Assembly: GCA_902632305.1 (NCBI GenBank)
Contig: CACPCG010000003.1
Span: forward strand, 1 to 64,000
Direction of reading: 5' to 3'
Length of the DNA stretch: 64,000 nucleotides
Origin: an uncultured Gammaproteobacteria bacterium
GTDB lineage: Bacteria > Pseudomonadota > Gammaproteobacteria > GCA-002705445 > GCA-002716945
Shown: in pieces, positions 1 to 8,510 of the stretch
How the letters are laid out: each line of letters begins with the position of its first letter
Numbering within the stretch: the stretch's first letter is position 1
The notes under the pieces: generated by a model
Databases searched by the model: none
What the model saw: the letters and a program-made list of their open reading frames with translations, nothing else
Told to the model about the DNA's origin: nothing
Position numbers and translations under genes: made by a program

Positions 1-2
1 GA

Positions 3-95
3 AAAGATAGGAATAACCTCAGTCTAGATGAAACCGTCAAAGTTTCTAATTATTTTATTAAATCTAGCGGCGAAGAGAATTTAAAAGAGGCTTGA
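3..95 (+). CDS. Possible C-terminal end of an unidentified protein
   Basis: An open frame enters from the left edge and ends at a TGA at 93-95. It would encode 30 residues, running from KDRNN to NLKEA. Its last 32 bp overlap the 3' end of the convergent pabB gene; short convergent overlaps are common elsewhere in this window. The fragment is too short to assign to a family. A 90-bp stop-free stretch could also be chance, so this is only a candidate for the end of a real gene. Confidence 0.3.
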   Translation, partial: KDRNNLSLDETVKVSNYFIKSSGEENLKEA

Positions 96-1413
96 TTTTA
101 TCCAATGTCTCTTCATATTCTGAGGATGCTACAGAATCAGAGGTTATTCCTCCTCCACCCCAGAAATATATCTTGTTGTTGATAGTGATGGCTGTTCGAA
201 TAGCTATATTTAGGTCCGATTGATTATTATTACTAATATATCCTATTGCACCACAATAAATTCCTCGATTATTTTTTTCAAGCTCATTAATTATCTGCAT
301 TGCTCTTATTTTTGGTGCTCCTGTAATGGAACCGCCGGGGAAACATTCTCGCAACAATTTGAATATATCACTATCACTAGATATTTTGCCTTGAACAGTA
401 CTAACCAAATGATGAACATTAGAGAATGTCTCGATTTTGAAAAGTTCGGAAACATTAACTGATCCAAATTCACAGTTTCTTCCGAAATCATTTCTTAAAA
501 GATCAACAATCATAAGATTTTCAGCTTTTTCCTTTTTCGATGTAGATAAATCATTTAAATATTTTGAATTCAAAGTCTGATCTGAAGATACGGGACGTGT
601 TCCTTTAATTGGTCTAGTTTCAACAAAGTCACCTTTGTGATATAAAAATCTCTCGGGTGAAAAACACATTATTTTAGCAAATGGATAATTCATATAAGCA
701 GAATATGGTGCTGCATAAGAATTACATAGCTTTCTATATGCAGACCATGCACTTCCTTCATAAGATAAAGAAAATCTTTGTGAAAAATTTATCTGATAAC
801 AATCTCCATCTGTAATATATTTTTGTATTTTTTTAAAACTTTTTTCATACTCCTCATACGTTAGATTAGATTTATAATCCGATGTTACAGTGAAAGAGTC
901 ATCTTCAGTTATTAAAATTTCATTAGATAATTTAGTAATTAAGTTTTCAATAAGATTGTTTTTATTTTTAAAGACTAATATTGTTTCTTTTTTCTTGTGA
1001 TCCAATATAATTGCCCAGTCATATATACCAAATGCTATATAGGGCATTTTGAAATCATCTGATTTCTGATTAATATTCTCATACGTATTACCTTGGTCAT
1101 ATGATAAAAAACCAATTGCACCACCTGTAAATGGCAATTCATCATGATTACTATCTAAATCCATATTTTCTCTTAGAACATTAATAGGGTCTGACTCAAT
1201 ATGCTTTTCTTCACTATTTTCTATAAAAATAGAATCAGTACCTTTGCCAAATATTTTTTTAATAGGATTACATGAAATGATATCGTAATTCTGATTAGGG
1301 AATTTAGCTGAGTTACTATCAAGTAAAACTGCCCAATCAAAATTTTCAACAAAAGAATAGATTTCTTTGCTATTATTTCTATATTCAAATTTAATTATAT
1401 TCAATCTACTCAT
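64..1413 (-). CDS. pabB: Aminodeoxychorismate synthase component I (PabB)
   Basis: The 449-residue protein has the chorismate-binding fold of the PabB/TrpE family. The motif PIKGT at residues 268-272 carries the lysine (K270) that distinguishes PabB from anthranilate synthase, which has PIAGT. Further family motifs are the N-terminal GGAIGFLSYD, DLLRNDFGR near 304 and CFPGGSITGAPK at 357-368. It converts chorismate and ammonia to aminodeoxychorismate, the precursor of p-aminobenzoate. No glutamine amidotransferase partner (PabA) or lyase (PabC) is visible in the window. The start lies 8 bp inside the mfnF-like gene, suggesting one operon. Next to H4MPT genes, it probably supplies p-aminobenzoate to both folate and H4MPT. 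Confidence 0.92.
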   Translation of the reverse strand: MSRLNIIKFEYRNNSKEIYSFVENFDWAVLLDSNSAKFPNQNYDIISCNPIKKIFGKGTDSIFIENSEEKHIESDPINVLRENMDLDSNHDELPFTGGAIGFLSYDQGNTYENINQKSDDFKMPYIAFGIYDWAIILDHKKKETILVFKNKNNLIENLITKLSNEILITEDDSFTVTSDYKSNLTYEEYEKSFKKIQKYITDGDCYQINFSQRFSLSYEGSAWSAYRKLCNSYAAPYSAYMNYPFAKIMCFSPERFLYHKGDFVETRPIKGTRPVSSDQTLNSKYLNDLSTSKKEKAENLMIVDLLRNDFGRNCEFGSVNVSELFKIETFSNVHHLVSTVQGKISSDSDIFKLLRECFPGGSITGAPKIRAMQIINELEKNNRGIYCGAIGYISNNNQSDLNIAIRTAITINNKIYFWGGGGITSDSVASSEYEETLDKIKPLLNSLRR

Positions 1414-2443
1414 CTATTTCTTGTGACATCCTCGCTAATAAATATGCTGGAGTGATGTGTATTGGGTTAATTCTTGACTTATTAACCTTAATTTTTAATA
1501 GTTGCGCCAAACTTAAATATCTAAATTTACAAGATTTGCAAATTTTGGCAACCAAGTTTTCTCCTATACCTGCACCTATTATCATAACATCTTTATGTTT
1601 AGAATAATTTTTTTTAAGGTGATTATTGATAGTGTTTGTTGTATCTTTAATAAAATGCGTATAGATAAGATACGCAGCTTTATAAAGTAGTAGCCTCTTA
1701 TCAGGTTTATAATCAAAGCCAAAAGATCTTGAAAGTCTCTTCAGAGAATCTATCTTGGTTTTACCCTTTCCATCAGCTGTTGAACTATAATAATATGATT
1801 TTGGTATAACATTGAGAATGATAAGAATATCTGCAAACGTAGAAAAATTTTCCGGTATTATACTCAATAACTGTCCTCTTATTTTTACGCTCTTTGTAAT
1901 CCAAAATATTGGGGTTCTTAACACACCACTATAAACCAACTCTTGATTTTTTAAACCCGAAAAGTCATCAAATCTTTTGTTAATGATGTTTTTATTTTTA
2001 ATTAAAATAAAATCAGTTGTAGTTGAACCTAGATCAATTATCATGCCATTATTAATGTATTTTTTTAAATACTCTGCAGTGACATGCCAATTGCTGGATG
2101 CAATATCTGATTTTATATTCCTTTCTTTGAGAAAAATAAGTCCTTTACGTTTTGTGTATATTTTTGTATTTGAATAAGACTTAAAGACTTTTAGAATCTT
2201 ATTTACACCATCTAATCTTGAATTATATATATCAGACATCTCTCCGGACATTGTCACAATATTTAGAACTTCTCTTTTCTTTCCATATGTTTTGTTAGTT
2301 TTATTAATAATTTCCTGTAAACAGTTATTTTTCCATAGCTCACAAAGAAATATAGAACAAGAATGTTTACGCCAATCTATTATGCATCTTTTTAAGTGTG
2401 CACCACCAATATCCCATGCTATGTATATTTTATTTCTAATCAT
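1406..2443 (-). CDS. mfnF: MfnF-like H4MPT-linked C1 pathway protein (hydantoinase/oxoprolinase fold)
   Basis: The 345-residue protein opens with an actin/hydantoinase-like nucleotide-binding signature, DIGGAHLK near residue 11, and has a second phosphate-binding signature, DLGSTTTDF, near 137. This matches the family known as the probable H4MPT-linked C1 transfer pathway protein. Its archaeal member MfnF joins the furan methyl phosphate to the glutamyl-tyramine part of methanofuran. Methylotrophic bacteria use a methanofuran analogue, so a similar role in cofactor assembly is expected. It overlaps pabB at its 3' end by 8 bp and the upstream mfnD-like gene by 4 bp (ATGA), so it is translationally coupled. 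Family assignment is firm; the exact bacterial reaction is inferred. Confidence 0.8.
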   Translation of the reverse strand: MIRNKIYIAWDIGGAHLKRCIIDWRKHSCSIFLCELWKNNCLQEIINKTNKTYGKKREVLNIVTMSGEMSDIYNSRLDGVNKILKVFKSYSNTKIYTKRKGLIFLKERNIKSDIASSNWHVTAEYLKKYINNGMIIDLGSTTTDFILIKNKNIINKRFDDFSGLKNQELVYSGVLRTPIFWITKSVKIRGQLLSIIPENFSTFADILIILNVIPKSYYYSSTADGKGKTKIDSLKRLSRSFGFDYKPDKRLLLYKAAYLIYTHFIKDTTNTINNHLKKNYSKHKDVMIIGAGIGENLVAKICKSCKFRYLSLAQLLKIKVNKSRINPIHITPAYLLARMSQEIDE

Positions 2444-3378
2444 AAATATAAATGAAACTTTCTTGAATTATACAAAACTTTAGAGGTGAGATATTCATAA
2501 TCAGCGATATTAACTCCCACTGACTCTGATATCCCCGTAAATGATGTTGTAAGTCTTGGGTTAATTTCTGTAAGTATAAATCTTCCGTTAGAAATTATTA
2601 AATCAATACCAACATATCCATATAAACCAGGAAGAGCATTATTGATACAATCAATTACTTCGTGGAGGGAAAATTGATTATGATTTTTTTGATTCACTAT
2701 CAATTTACAAAGATGAACTTGTTTTTGTTTATCAACATTTATCATTTGCTTATTTACAGTCAATAATTTATATCTATCATTATAAAAAAATACACATAAA
2801 CTATAATGATCCCCATCAATATAAGGCTGATATATATACGATGATGATGTAATACTTGAGCCTTTACTAATAATCTTAACATGCGAACATCCAGCCCCAA
2901 ATCTATCTTTTTCTACGATTAAGTTAGATTTGATTTTGTAAATTTCATTTGATAAATAAGTCTCTATAACAGGAATGTTTTTTTCTTTACAGAAATGATA
3001 GAACATATACTTATCAGATGTTATCTCAATAGTTTTAATATCTGATAAAATTGCAGTATGATCATTACTCTTTAAATATTTTGCATACATAAGAAGCTTT
3101 GAGTCAATTTCAGGAAGTATAGGTAATATTAGATCAAATTTTTTTAGAATATTGTTGTCATATAGTTCGTCATGATGTTTAATTGAAATTGAATCCTTGT
3201 CATTACCCTTAAATCGTATGTCAACAAAATACTTAATATCAAAATTTTCAGATTTTTTATACTCATTGACAAGATAATTTAACATCTTAATTGCTTCAGG
3301 GAAAAGCTCTGAATTTAAATCTTCATTAATAAGACCTCCTCCTGTAAAATATTCATATATTAAAATTTTTTTCTTCAT
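2440..3378 (-). CDS. mfnD: MfnD-like ATP-grasp ligase (methanofuran side chain)
   Basis: This ATP-grasp ligase resembles archaeal tyramine-glutamate ligase MfnD. It starts MKKKILIYEYFTGGG, the conserved N-terminus of this group. The C-terminal ATP-grasp metal-binding stretch reads LTEINPRLTTSF. I place the start at 3378 rather than at an in-frame codon 72 bp upstream, because the longer form adds unrelated residues inside the divergent neighbour. In Methylobacterium the furan cofactor carries tyrosine in place of tyramine, so the bacterial substrate is probably tyrosine or a glutamyl-tyrosine chain. That substrate is inference. The gene heads the mfnD-mfnF-pabB operon. Confidence 0.7.
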   Translation of the reverse strand: MKKKILIYEYFTGGGLINEDLNSELFPEAIKMLNYLVNEYKKSENFDIKYFVDIRFKGNDKDSISIKHHDELYDNNILKKFDLILPILPEIDSKLLMYAKYLKSNDHTAILSDIKTIEITSDKYMFYHFCKEKNIPVIETYLSNEIYKIKSNLIVEKDRFGAGCSHVKIISKGSSITSSSYIYQPYIDGDHYSLCVFFYNDRYKLLTVNKQMINVDKQKQVHLCKLIVNQKNHNQFSLHEVIDCINNALPGLYGYVGIDLIISNGRFILTEINPRLTTSFTGISESVGVNIADYEYLTSKVLYNSRKFHLYL

Positions 3379-3381
3379 GAT

Positions 3382-4068
3382 ATGGAAATAATCCCAGTAC
3401 TTGATATTTACAAAAATAAAGTAGTCACAGCCATACAAGGTAAAAGGCATGAATACAAACCTATTAATACTAAATTATACAACAGCACTGATCCTTTAGA
3501 TATCATAAACTCGATCAAAGAAAAATTTAAACCTGAAATTATTTATATTGCTGATTTAGATGCAATTATTGATAATAAGGCTAGTCATAGACTATTAAAT
3601 TCTATTATTGAAAAAAATCCAAGTATTATTTTCTGGGTTGACTCGGGTTTAAAAATAATAAATCTAAAAAGAAGATACGTAAACTATAATCCAATTTTTT
3701 GTAGCGAGAAGTCAACTGGTTTTGACATAAAAAACATACCATCTAATAAATTTGTTTGTTCCCTTGACTATAATAAAAAAATTATGGGAAATACGATTTT
3801 ACCGAAACTACACAGATATCTTCCAAAGAAAATTATTCTGATGGATTTATCTCAGGTCGGTTCAAATGAATTTTTGAATTTTAAGATTCTTAAAAAATAC
3901 TCAAGATATCAAAAAAAATATGACCTATATGTTGCTGGCGGCATCAAAAATACTTTAGATATTCAAAGAGCAAAAAAATTAGGTGTGAAGGGTGCCCTAG
4001 TCTCATCAATATTATATAAGCAAAAATTACCGAAGTTATTTATCACAAAAGAAAAAACCAGCTTATAA
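3382..4068 (+). CDS. HisA/HisF-family barrel protein of the H4MPT/methanofuran cluster
   Basis: This 228-residue protein of the HisA/HisF (beta-alpha)8 barrel family begins MEIIPVLDIYKNKVV and ends with the phosphate-binding half-barrel VAGGIKNTLDI and GALVSSILY. It belongs with HisA-like proteins found beside H4MPT genes in methylotrophs and methanogens. It is unlikely to be the histidine enzyme because no his genes are nearby. The exact reaction is unknown; a step in cofactor biosynthesis is likely from context. It is divergent from the MfnD-like gene with only three bases between the two start codons. The stop codon lies inside a 26-bp palindromic terminator. Confidence 0.7.
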   Translation: MEIIPVLDIYKNKVVTAIQGKRHEYKPINTKLYNSTDPLDIINSIKEKFKPEIIYIADLDAIIDNKASHRLLNSIIEKNPSIIFWVDSGLKIINLKRRYVNYNPIFCSEKSTGFDIKNIPSNKFVCSLDYNKKIMGNTILPKLHRYLPKKIILMDLSQVGSNEFLNFKILKKYSRYQKKYDLYVAGGIKNTLDIQRAKKLGVKGALVSSILYKQKLPKLFITKEKTSL

Positions 4069-4081
4069 TTATAAGCTGGTT
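4056..4081. terminator. Perfect 26-bp palindromic bidirectional terminator
   Basis: The sequence is a perfect inverted repeat whose arm reads AACCAGCTTATAA. It is flanked by A-rich sequence on the left and TCTTTATAAAAAA on the right. It sits between the convergent HisA-like gene and fae and overlaps the HisA-like stop codon. It is likely to stop transcription from both sides. Confidence 0.8.
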
Positions 4082-4103
4082 CTTTATAAAAAATCTCTGA
4101 GAA

Positions 4104-4628
4104 TTAACCTTGTCCAGAGAAAGGATGTTGAGCTGCATCAGCTTTAGCAACAACATCGTCTGCTGTTGGTTTACCTTCTACTGCATTTTTAATAGCTTCC
4201 TTGGTAGCTTTGTAGTTATACTCATAAATACGTTTGTCATCTTTTGCATCCCAGTGGATAAATACACCAACGCAAATGAAACAGTCGTTTGCTTCAGCAG
4301 CAGGTATTGTTCCATCTTTAACACTATCTGCAACTGCCATAGAGACTGCTGCTTGTGCTGGCCCAAACATCTGGACTGCTTGCGTTGCTCCTTTAATTGT
4401 AACTTTATTGAACATAACGGTAGCTGGCTTCACCATTAGGTTAGGCTGGGAAACTGCTAGAAGTGATGTAAATCCATCTTTGTTATTAGTTAATGTGTTA
4501 CAAAATGCATCTTCAACTGCAGATCCGCGTGGACCCATTATTAAATCAATATGTGCGATTTCATTATCGCCGACACCCTGTTCCACAACTAGGCTCTCAC
4601 CTGTTAGTACTTTATCAATTACTGCCAT
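4104..4628 (-). CDS. fae: Formaldehyde-activating enzyme
   Basis: The 174-residue protein matches Fae along its whole length, including [36 protein letters not shown], the FGPAQAAVS stretch and the [10 protein letters not shown] tail. Fae condenses formaldehyde with H4MPT to methylene-H4MPT in the cytoplasm. H26 in the AHID motif corresponds to the conserved active-site histidine. A strong ribosome site (AGGAG) precedes the ATG. The gene follows the CitG-like gene after 27 bp and ends at the palindromic terminator. It is the entry point of formaldehyde into the pathway encoded around it. Confidence 0.97.
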   Translation of the reverse strand: MAVIDKVLTGESLVVEQGVGDNEIAHIDLIMGPRGSAVEDAFCNTLTNNKDGFTSLLAVSQPNLMVKPATVMFNKVTIKGATQAVQMFGPAQAAVSMAVADSVKDGTIPAAEANDCFICVGVFIHWDAKDDKRIYEYNYKATKEAIKNAVEGKPTADDVVAKADAAQHPFSGQG

Positions 4629-4655
4629 TATTATCTCCTGTTTTTTTGTTAGTGG

Positions 4656-5549
4656 TTACTTATCGCAGTCTCGCTTGTGTGAAAGAGAGAATACTCTCTC
4701 AATCATTATACTTGCAAGTAATAAATCTGCGGTAGTCCCCGGATTAATTCCTTTATTCTTATATTCATAGTCTAGAGCGCATATCTGTCTGATAGCTCTA
4801 CTGTAACTACAATCCTTCAATATTATTTTTATCAAATCAGAGGCTTGATTACTAGTCTTTTTTGCTATTTTCTCGCCAAATTTTCTCCAAATATGAGTGT
4901 CTGGTATTTCCGCAAGCGTTTCAAGAAATACAATTGACAGTAAAACATCAGTATTTTCAATACTTTTCCTCTTTTCAATGATATTTGGAACTATAAATCT
5001 TAAAATATCCTCAAAACCTCTTGTATACTGGTATGAAATCCTGTCGTATTTTGAAGACTCACTCATGATATCTAATAATTTCACATCTGGGAGAGACCGA
5101 GTATCAAGATTTTTTCGAGTTCCTAACCCGCCTGGATTTGCAAGATTTATTGCCTTACAAATATACTTTGTATCATTATAATTTGCTTCTTTGACTAAAT
5201 GATTTATTGCAGAAGATAACTCTTTTTTCTCAGACTTACAGAAAGCCTGTACAATTGGCGCAACCAAAAGAATGATTCCTAAGTTTGTATTTACATGAGT
5301 GTTTTTTCTAGTTTCTTTAACTGACAAATAAACCCTATTTCCGAAACTCAAGTCTTTGTTAAATAAAATTTTAGAACTATCGTGGGCGCTCCTAAGATAA
5401 TCTAGAGAAGATGTATCTTTATGGGGAGAATCAATGTAAACGTTACCTGGTTTGATAACCTCAATATCTTTGCTACAAGCATATAAATAAGAACTTTTTA
5501 ACTTATTAAAATCACTATCCAAAGATTTTATATCATACCCATTTATCAT
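4656..5549 (-). CDS. CitG-like (triphosphoribosyl-dephospho-CoA synthase family) protein of the H4MPT cluster
   Basis: The 297-residue protein has the hallmark motifs of the CitG/MdcB family: KPGNVYIDSPHKD near the N-terminus, NTNLGIILLVAPI in the middle and NPGTTADLLLASI at the C-terminus. CitG enzymes attach ribose phosphate from ATP to dephospho-CoA. There is no citrate lyase or malonate decarboxylase here, so that activity is unlikely to be the purpose. Homologues sit in methylotroph H4MPT clusters between mch and fae, and a phosphoribosyl transfer step in H4MPT synthesis is a reasonable guess. It overlaps the upstream MptN-like gene by 4 bp (ATGA). Confidence 0.75.
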   Translation of the reverse strand: MINGYDIKSLDSDFNKLKSSYLYACSKDIEVIKPGNVYIDSPHKDTSSLDYLRSAHDSSKILFNKDLSFGNRVYLSVKETRKNTHVNTNLGIILLVAPIVQAFCKSEKKELSSAINHLVKEANYNDTKYICKAINLANPGGLGTRKNLDTRSLPDVKLLDIMSESSKYDRISYQYTRGFEDILRFIVPNIIEKRKSIENTDVLLSIVFLETLAEIPDTHIWRKFGEKIAKKTSNQASDLIKIILKDCSYSRAIRQICALDYEYKNKGINPGTTADLLLASIMIERVFSLSHKRDCDK

Positions 5550-6457
5550 ATCTTTGTATGAAGAATTTTCTTCTCTATATCTCTAGTATTAAAGATGTTT
5601 TGTATTATCGCTGACGCAATATTTGAATCAGACACAGATTGAAGGCCCTTCCACGCTGGTATGCTATTTATCTCAATGACATAGATATCATTTTTGTCCT
5701 TTATGAGGTCAACACCGCATATAGGCATATTAAAAATTTTTGAGACTTCTATAGATCTCTCAATAATGGTTTTTTCTGATGTAAAAGGTGAGCATTTTGC
5801 TCCCATCGAAAAATTATTAATATATGATTGTCCATATCTTGTCATAGCAAATATGCTTACTTTTCTCTTACCAGTAATAATCAATACCCTATAGTCGTGA
5901 GATGGTTTTGTTTCTATGAATTTTTGAAAGTAATAGATATTACTTTCGTTATTGATATTTTCGAAGTCTTGTAAACTTGATATTAATTTTATCCCAGTAC
6001 CTTGTGAACCAAATAGAGGTTTATAAATAATTGGAAAGTTTTTGATTAATTGTTCTACTTTATTATATGCCCTATCAAATCCTCTAATTATCCATGTATC
6101 TGGAGTGAGTACTTGATTATCCCTAAGCTTAATAGTTGTCAAAGATTTATCTACAGTTGTTTCTATCGAGTGAGCGTCGTTCACAACATCACATCCATTA
6201 AGTTTCATAACTTTCAGAATGTTAAGGTAAATCACTATCTCCTCTAGACTTCCTCCAGGGATAAACCTAACAAAGACACAATCCGGATTTATCTTTTTAT
6301 TTTTCTCATCAACAATAAATTTACACCCATCTTCTAAAGAAATTGAGAGGTCACGAATATCTTTAATCTGTACTGAAAAGTTCTCTTTAATTGCGGATGC
6401 TTCAATTTGTCGTGAGTGCCAACCTTCTTTATCAGAGAGGATCAAGAGATTTTTCAT
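5546..6457 (-). CDS. RimK/MptN-like ATP-grasp glutamate ligase
   Basis: The 303-residue ATP-grasp protein is of the RimK type. Its glycine-rich ATP loop reads KPLFGSQGTGI (residues 146-156) and its metal-binding C-terminal motif reads IEINSIPAWKG near 261-271. RimK-family MptN in archaea adds glutamate to tetrahydrosarcinapterin. In methylotrophs the homologue next to mch is thought to add glutamate or a related group to the pterin or furan cofactor. It overlaps mch by 4 bp and the CitG-like gene by 4 bp, so the three are co-translated. The substrate is inferred from context. Confidence 0.75.
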   Translation of the reverse strand: MKNLLILSDKEGWHSRQIEASAIKENFSVQIKDIRDLSISLEDGCKFIVDEKNKKINPDCVFVRFIPGGSLEEIVIYLNILKVMKLNGCDVVNDAHSIETTVDKSLTTIKLRDNQVLTPDTWIIRGFDRAYNKVEQLIKNFPIIYKPLFGSQGTGIKLISSLQDFENINNESNIYYFQKFIETKPSHDYRVLIITGKRKVSIFAMTRYGQSYINNFSMGAKCSPFTSEKTIIERSIEVSKIFNMPICGVDLIKDKNDIYVIEINSIPAWKGLQSVSDSNIASAIIQNIFNTRDIEKKILHTKI

Positions 6458-7422
6458 TTATTAAATGATTTATTTATTAAGTCAGATTCTATGGAACCAC
6501 TTACAAAGGTTTTACCAGTCTTCAGTGTGGTGACAATAACTTTAGCTGGGCTAAATAATAACTTATCAATTTTATAGAAATCAAATTTATATTCTTTGAA
6601 AACTTCTGAAAATGGTTTTCCATAATCTTTAGAAGTTGAGCTAGGTAGTCTTTTTGCTAACTCAAATGCTTCATCATCATCTACATCCACGTAAAGATGA
6701 ACTTGTCCGCCGTACAAGATTGCATCATTTGTTCTGCCCATACCTATTAAAAAATCAGGTGCTGGTGGTGGAACGGGTGCAGACCCAAATCCATCAATTA
6801 CTTTTGATAGCGGAAAACCGATTTCATGTAGCTTGTGCATGCCAACTTCAAGCACTCTTCCTACAACTTGTACGCAACCAGATAATGATCGTGTGGGAGT
6901 TAAAATTACTGTTAGATTTTTTTCACTTATCCCGCAATCGTTAGTGATTTTATCAATTATCTCCTGTGGCGGTTTTCTATCAACTTCTAGAACTACTACT
7001 GTCGAAAAAAATTTATCGGTATAATTTAAATCTTTAAAAATATCCTCTTTTTGTGCTAATGCTCGACATGGCCCAGAGCCTAGTGCATTAAAATTATCCT
7101 CTTCTTTAACAAATGATAAATTCCATCCAGCGTATTGACTTGCGAGGCAACTGATTACAGGGTTTGTACTGTGAACATGGATCGATATGGGCCAGTCAGC
7201 AAGATTTTGTGACATTGATAGAGAGACACTTCCTAGTCCTCCCATACATATTTCCGTGATTAATCTTCCAGACTCTAGGCAACCTGGACTAGATATACCT
7301 GCATCAATAATTTTTGCCCCACCTTCAGATAAGTCGACACCTATGTTTAGCTCATTAGCTCGCTCAAGAAGTTTTTCTACGAGAGGTTTTGTTGTTTTAT
7401 TTATGCTTAAATTGTCGACCAT
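6454..7422 (-). CDS. mch: Methenyl-H4MPT cyclohydrolase
   Basis: The 322-residue protein matches Mch throughout. Recognisable stretches are the N-terminal LVEKLLERANELNIGV, GAKIIDAGI, the GLGSVSLS region, ALGSGPCRAL near 112 and the GFGSAPVPPPAPDF motif near 211. It hydrolyses methenyl-H4MPT to formyl-H4MPT, the step between MtdB and the formyltransferase. Normal family length. It ends in a 4-bp overlap with the MptN-like gene and starts 2 bp after the ATP-grasp gene at 7425, within one operon that runs from mptG to fae. Confidence 0.96.
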   Translation of the reverse strand: MVDNLSINKTTKPLVEKLLERANELNIGVDLSEGGAKIIDAGISSPGCLESGRLITEICMGGLGSVSLSMSQNLADWPISIHVHSTNPVISCLASQYAGWNLSFVKEEDNFNALGSGPCRALAQKEDIFKDLNYTDKFFSTVVVLEVDRKPPQEIIDKITNDCGISEKNLTVILTPTRSLSGCVQVVGRVLEVGMHKLHEIGFPLSKVIDGFGSAPVPPPAPDFLIGMGRTNDAILYGGQVHLYVDVDDDEAFELAKRLPSSTSKDYGKPFSEVFKEYKFDFYKIDKLLFSPAKVIVTTLKTGKTFVSGSIESDLINKSFNK

Positions 7423-7424
7423 AG

Positions 7425-8510
7425 TTAAAAAATTATATCATAAATGTCGTAATATTTTTTTGTTATTTGGAATCTATCGCGAAGGTTTGCTATATTATCG
7501 TTATATTTTCGCGCACAAGAGAATATAGAAAATATGGGTTCGCCTCTGTTTATATAGTCACCTTGATTAGGTATATTAAATATCCCCTCAATATCCATAG
7601 GCGGACTATTGAATTTAAAATTATTTTTTGAAAAAACATGAACAAATCCAGAAACACTCTTTAGAGGGTGATGTAATGATTCAAATTCACAATCTTTCTC
7701 ATCAAGTTGCGCTTTAAGTAAATTATTTTTTGAAGATTCGTTATATAACAAGAAAGTGGATGTTAATCTTGGATTAATATCAATAATATATATAGAGTTT
7801 TTAGAGTAAATAAAATCAATACTATTATAACCATTAAGGTTAATTTTTATTGAGAATTTTTCAAATAGTTTTACTAGGTCGTCAGAAAAATAATTATTGT
7901 CTACAACTGAGGCGCCAGCATGTATAAAAGGTTCATTTTTATAATTACATAATTTAAATAATTTATTGAATCCAAGAAAAGTAAATTCTTTTTCTCTAAT
8001 AAAAAATGAGCAAGAATATGTCTCATCATCAATATATTCTTGTGAATAATAATTTTCATTTCTTGGAGAGAGAAAATTTATACCATAACCACCACAACTA
8101 TCCTTTGGTTTATACACTGTTCTCTTGCTATTAATTTCTGGATTACTTTTATGTTTAAATATCTCAGGTATCAAAAAACCTGATTCTTGAATCTCATTTT
8201 CAAAATTGTATATAAAACCACATTTTCTAAATAGATCTAGATTATTTCCACAGATATTCAAACTATCTCTAAATGAACCTAGGATCTCAGATTTTCCCTC
8301 AAGTCCTGAGCCATATACACATTTAATTTTTTCTGAATTTATCTTAATAGTATCAATGAATTTCTTAAGCATTTGCCTATCTGATAAAATAGACAAGTTT
8401 TTTGTATTATAATAATCTATTGGGTGAACTTTGTATCCGATTGATTCCAACCTACTCTGTAAGTAAGATGAATCGTAATTAATTAAAATTACTGATTTCT
8501 CATTATGCAT
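7425..8510 (-). CDS. ATP-grasp protein of unknown substrate in the H4MPT cluster
   Basis: The protein has ATP-grasp features: a KPKDSCGGYGINFLS loop, an EYIDDETYSCSFFI stretch, and the metal-binding IDINPRLTSTF near the C-terminal third. It resembles carboxylate-amine ligases and is distantly like the MfnD-like protein in this window. I choose the ATG at 8510 (MHNEKSVILINYD), which overlaps the mtdB stop by 8 bp. A start 30 bp upstream is also possible but lies further into mtdB. Its place between mtdB and mch makes a role in H4MPT or methanofuran assembly, probably adding an amino acid, likely but unproven. Confidence 0.7.
   Translation of the reverse strand: MHNEKSVILINYDSSYLQSRLESIGYKVHPIDYYNTKNLSILSDRQMLKKFIDTIKINSEKIKCVYGSGLEGKSEILGSFRDSLNICGNNLDLFRKCGFIYNFENEIQESGFLIPEIFKHKSNPEINSKRTVYKPKDSCGGYGINFLSPRNENYYSQEYIDDETYSCSFFIREKEFTFLGFNKLFKLCNYKNEPFIHAGASVVDNNYFSDDLVKLFEKFSIKINLNGYNSIDFIYSKNSIYIIDINPRLTSTFLLYNESSKNNLLKAQLDEKDCEFESLHHPLKSVSGFVHVFSKNNFKFNSPPMDIEGIFNIPNQGDYINRGEPIFSIFSCARKYNDNIANLRDRFQITKKYYDIYDIIF

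Noticed and set aside
64-1413. Anthranilate synthase TrpE
   Set aside because: The PIKGT lysine motif and the H4MPT neighbourhood indicate PabB.
3382-4068. Histidine-synthesis gene hisA
   Set aside because: No other his genes are near, and sequence and context fit the HisA-like group linked to C1 cofactors.
4056-4081. Recombination or att site
   Set aside because: The palindrome sits between convergent genes with flanking A/T runs and is better explained as a terminator.
4110-4770. Plus-strand ORFs opposite fae
   Set aside because: They are antisense shadows of strongly biased fae codons and match no family.
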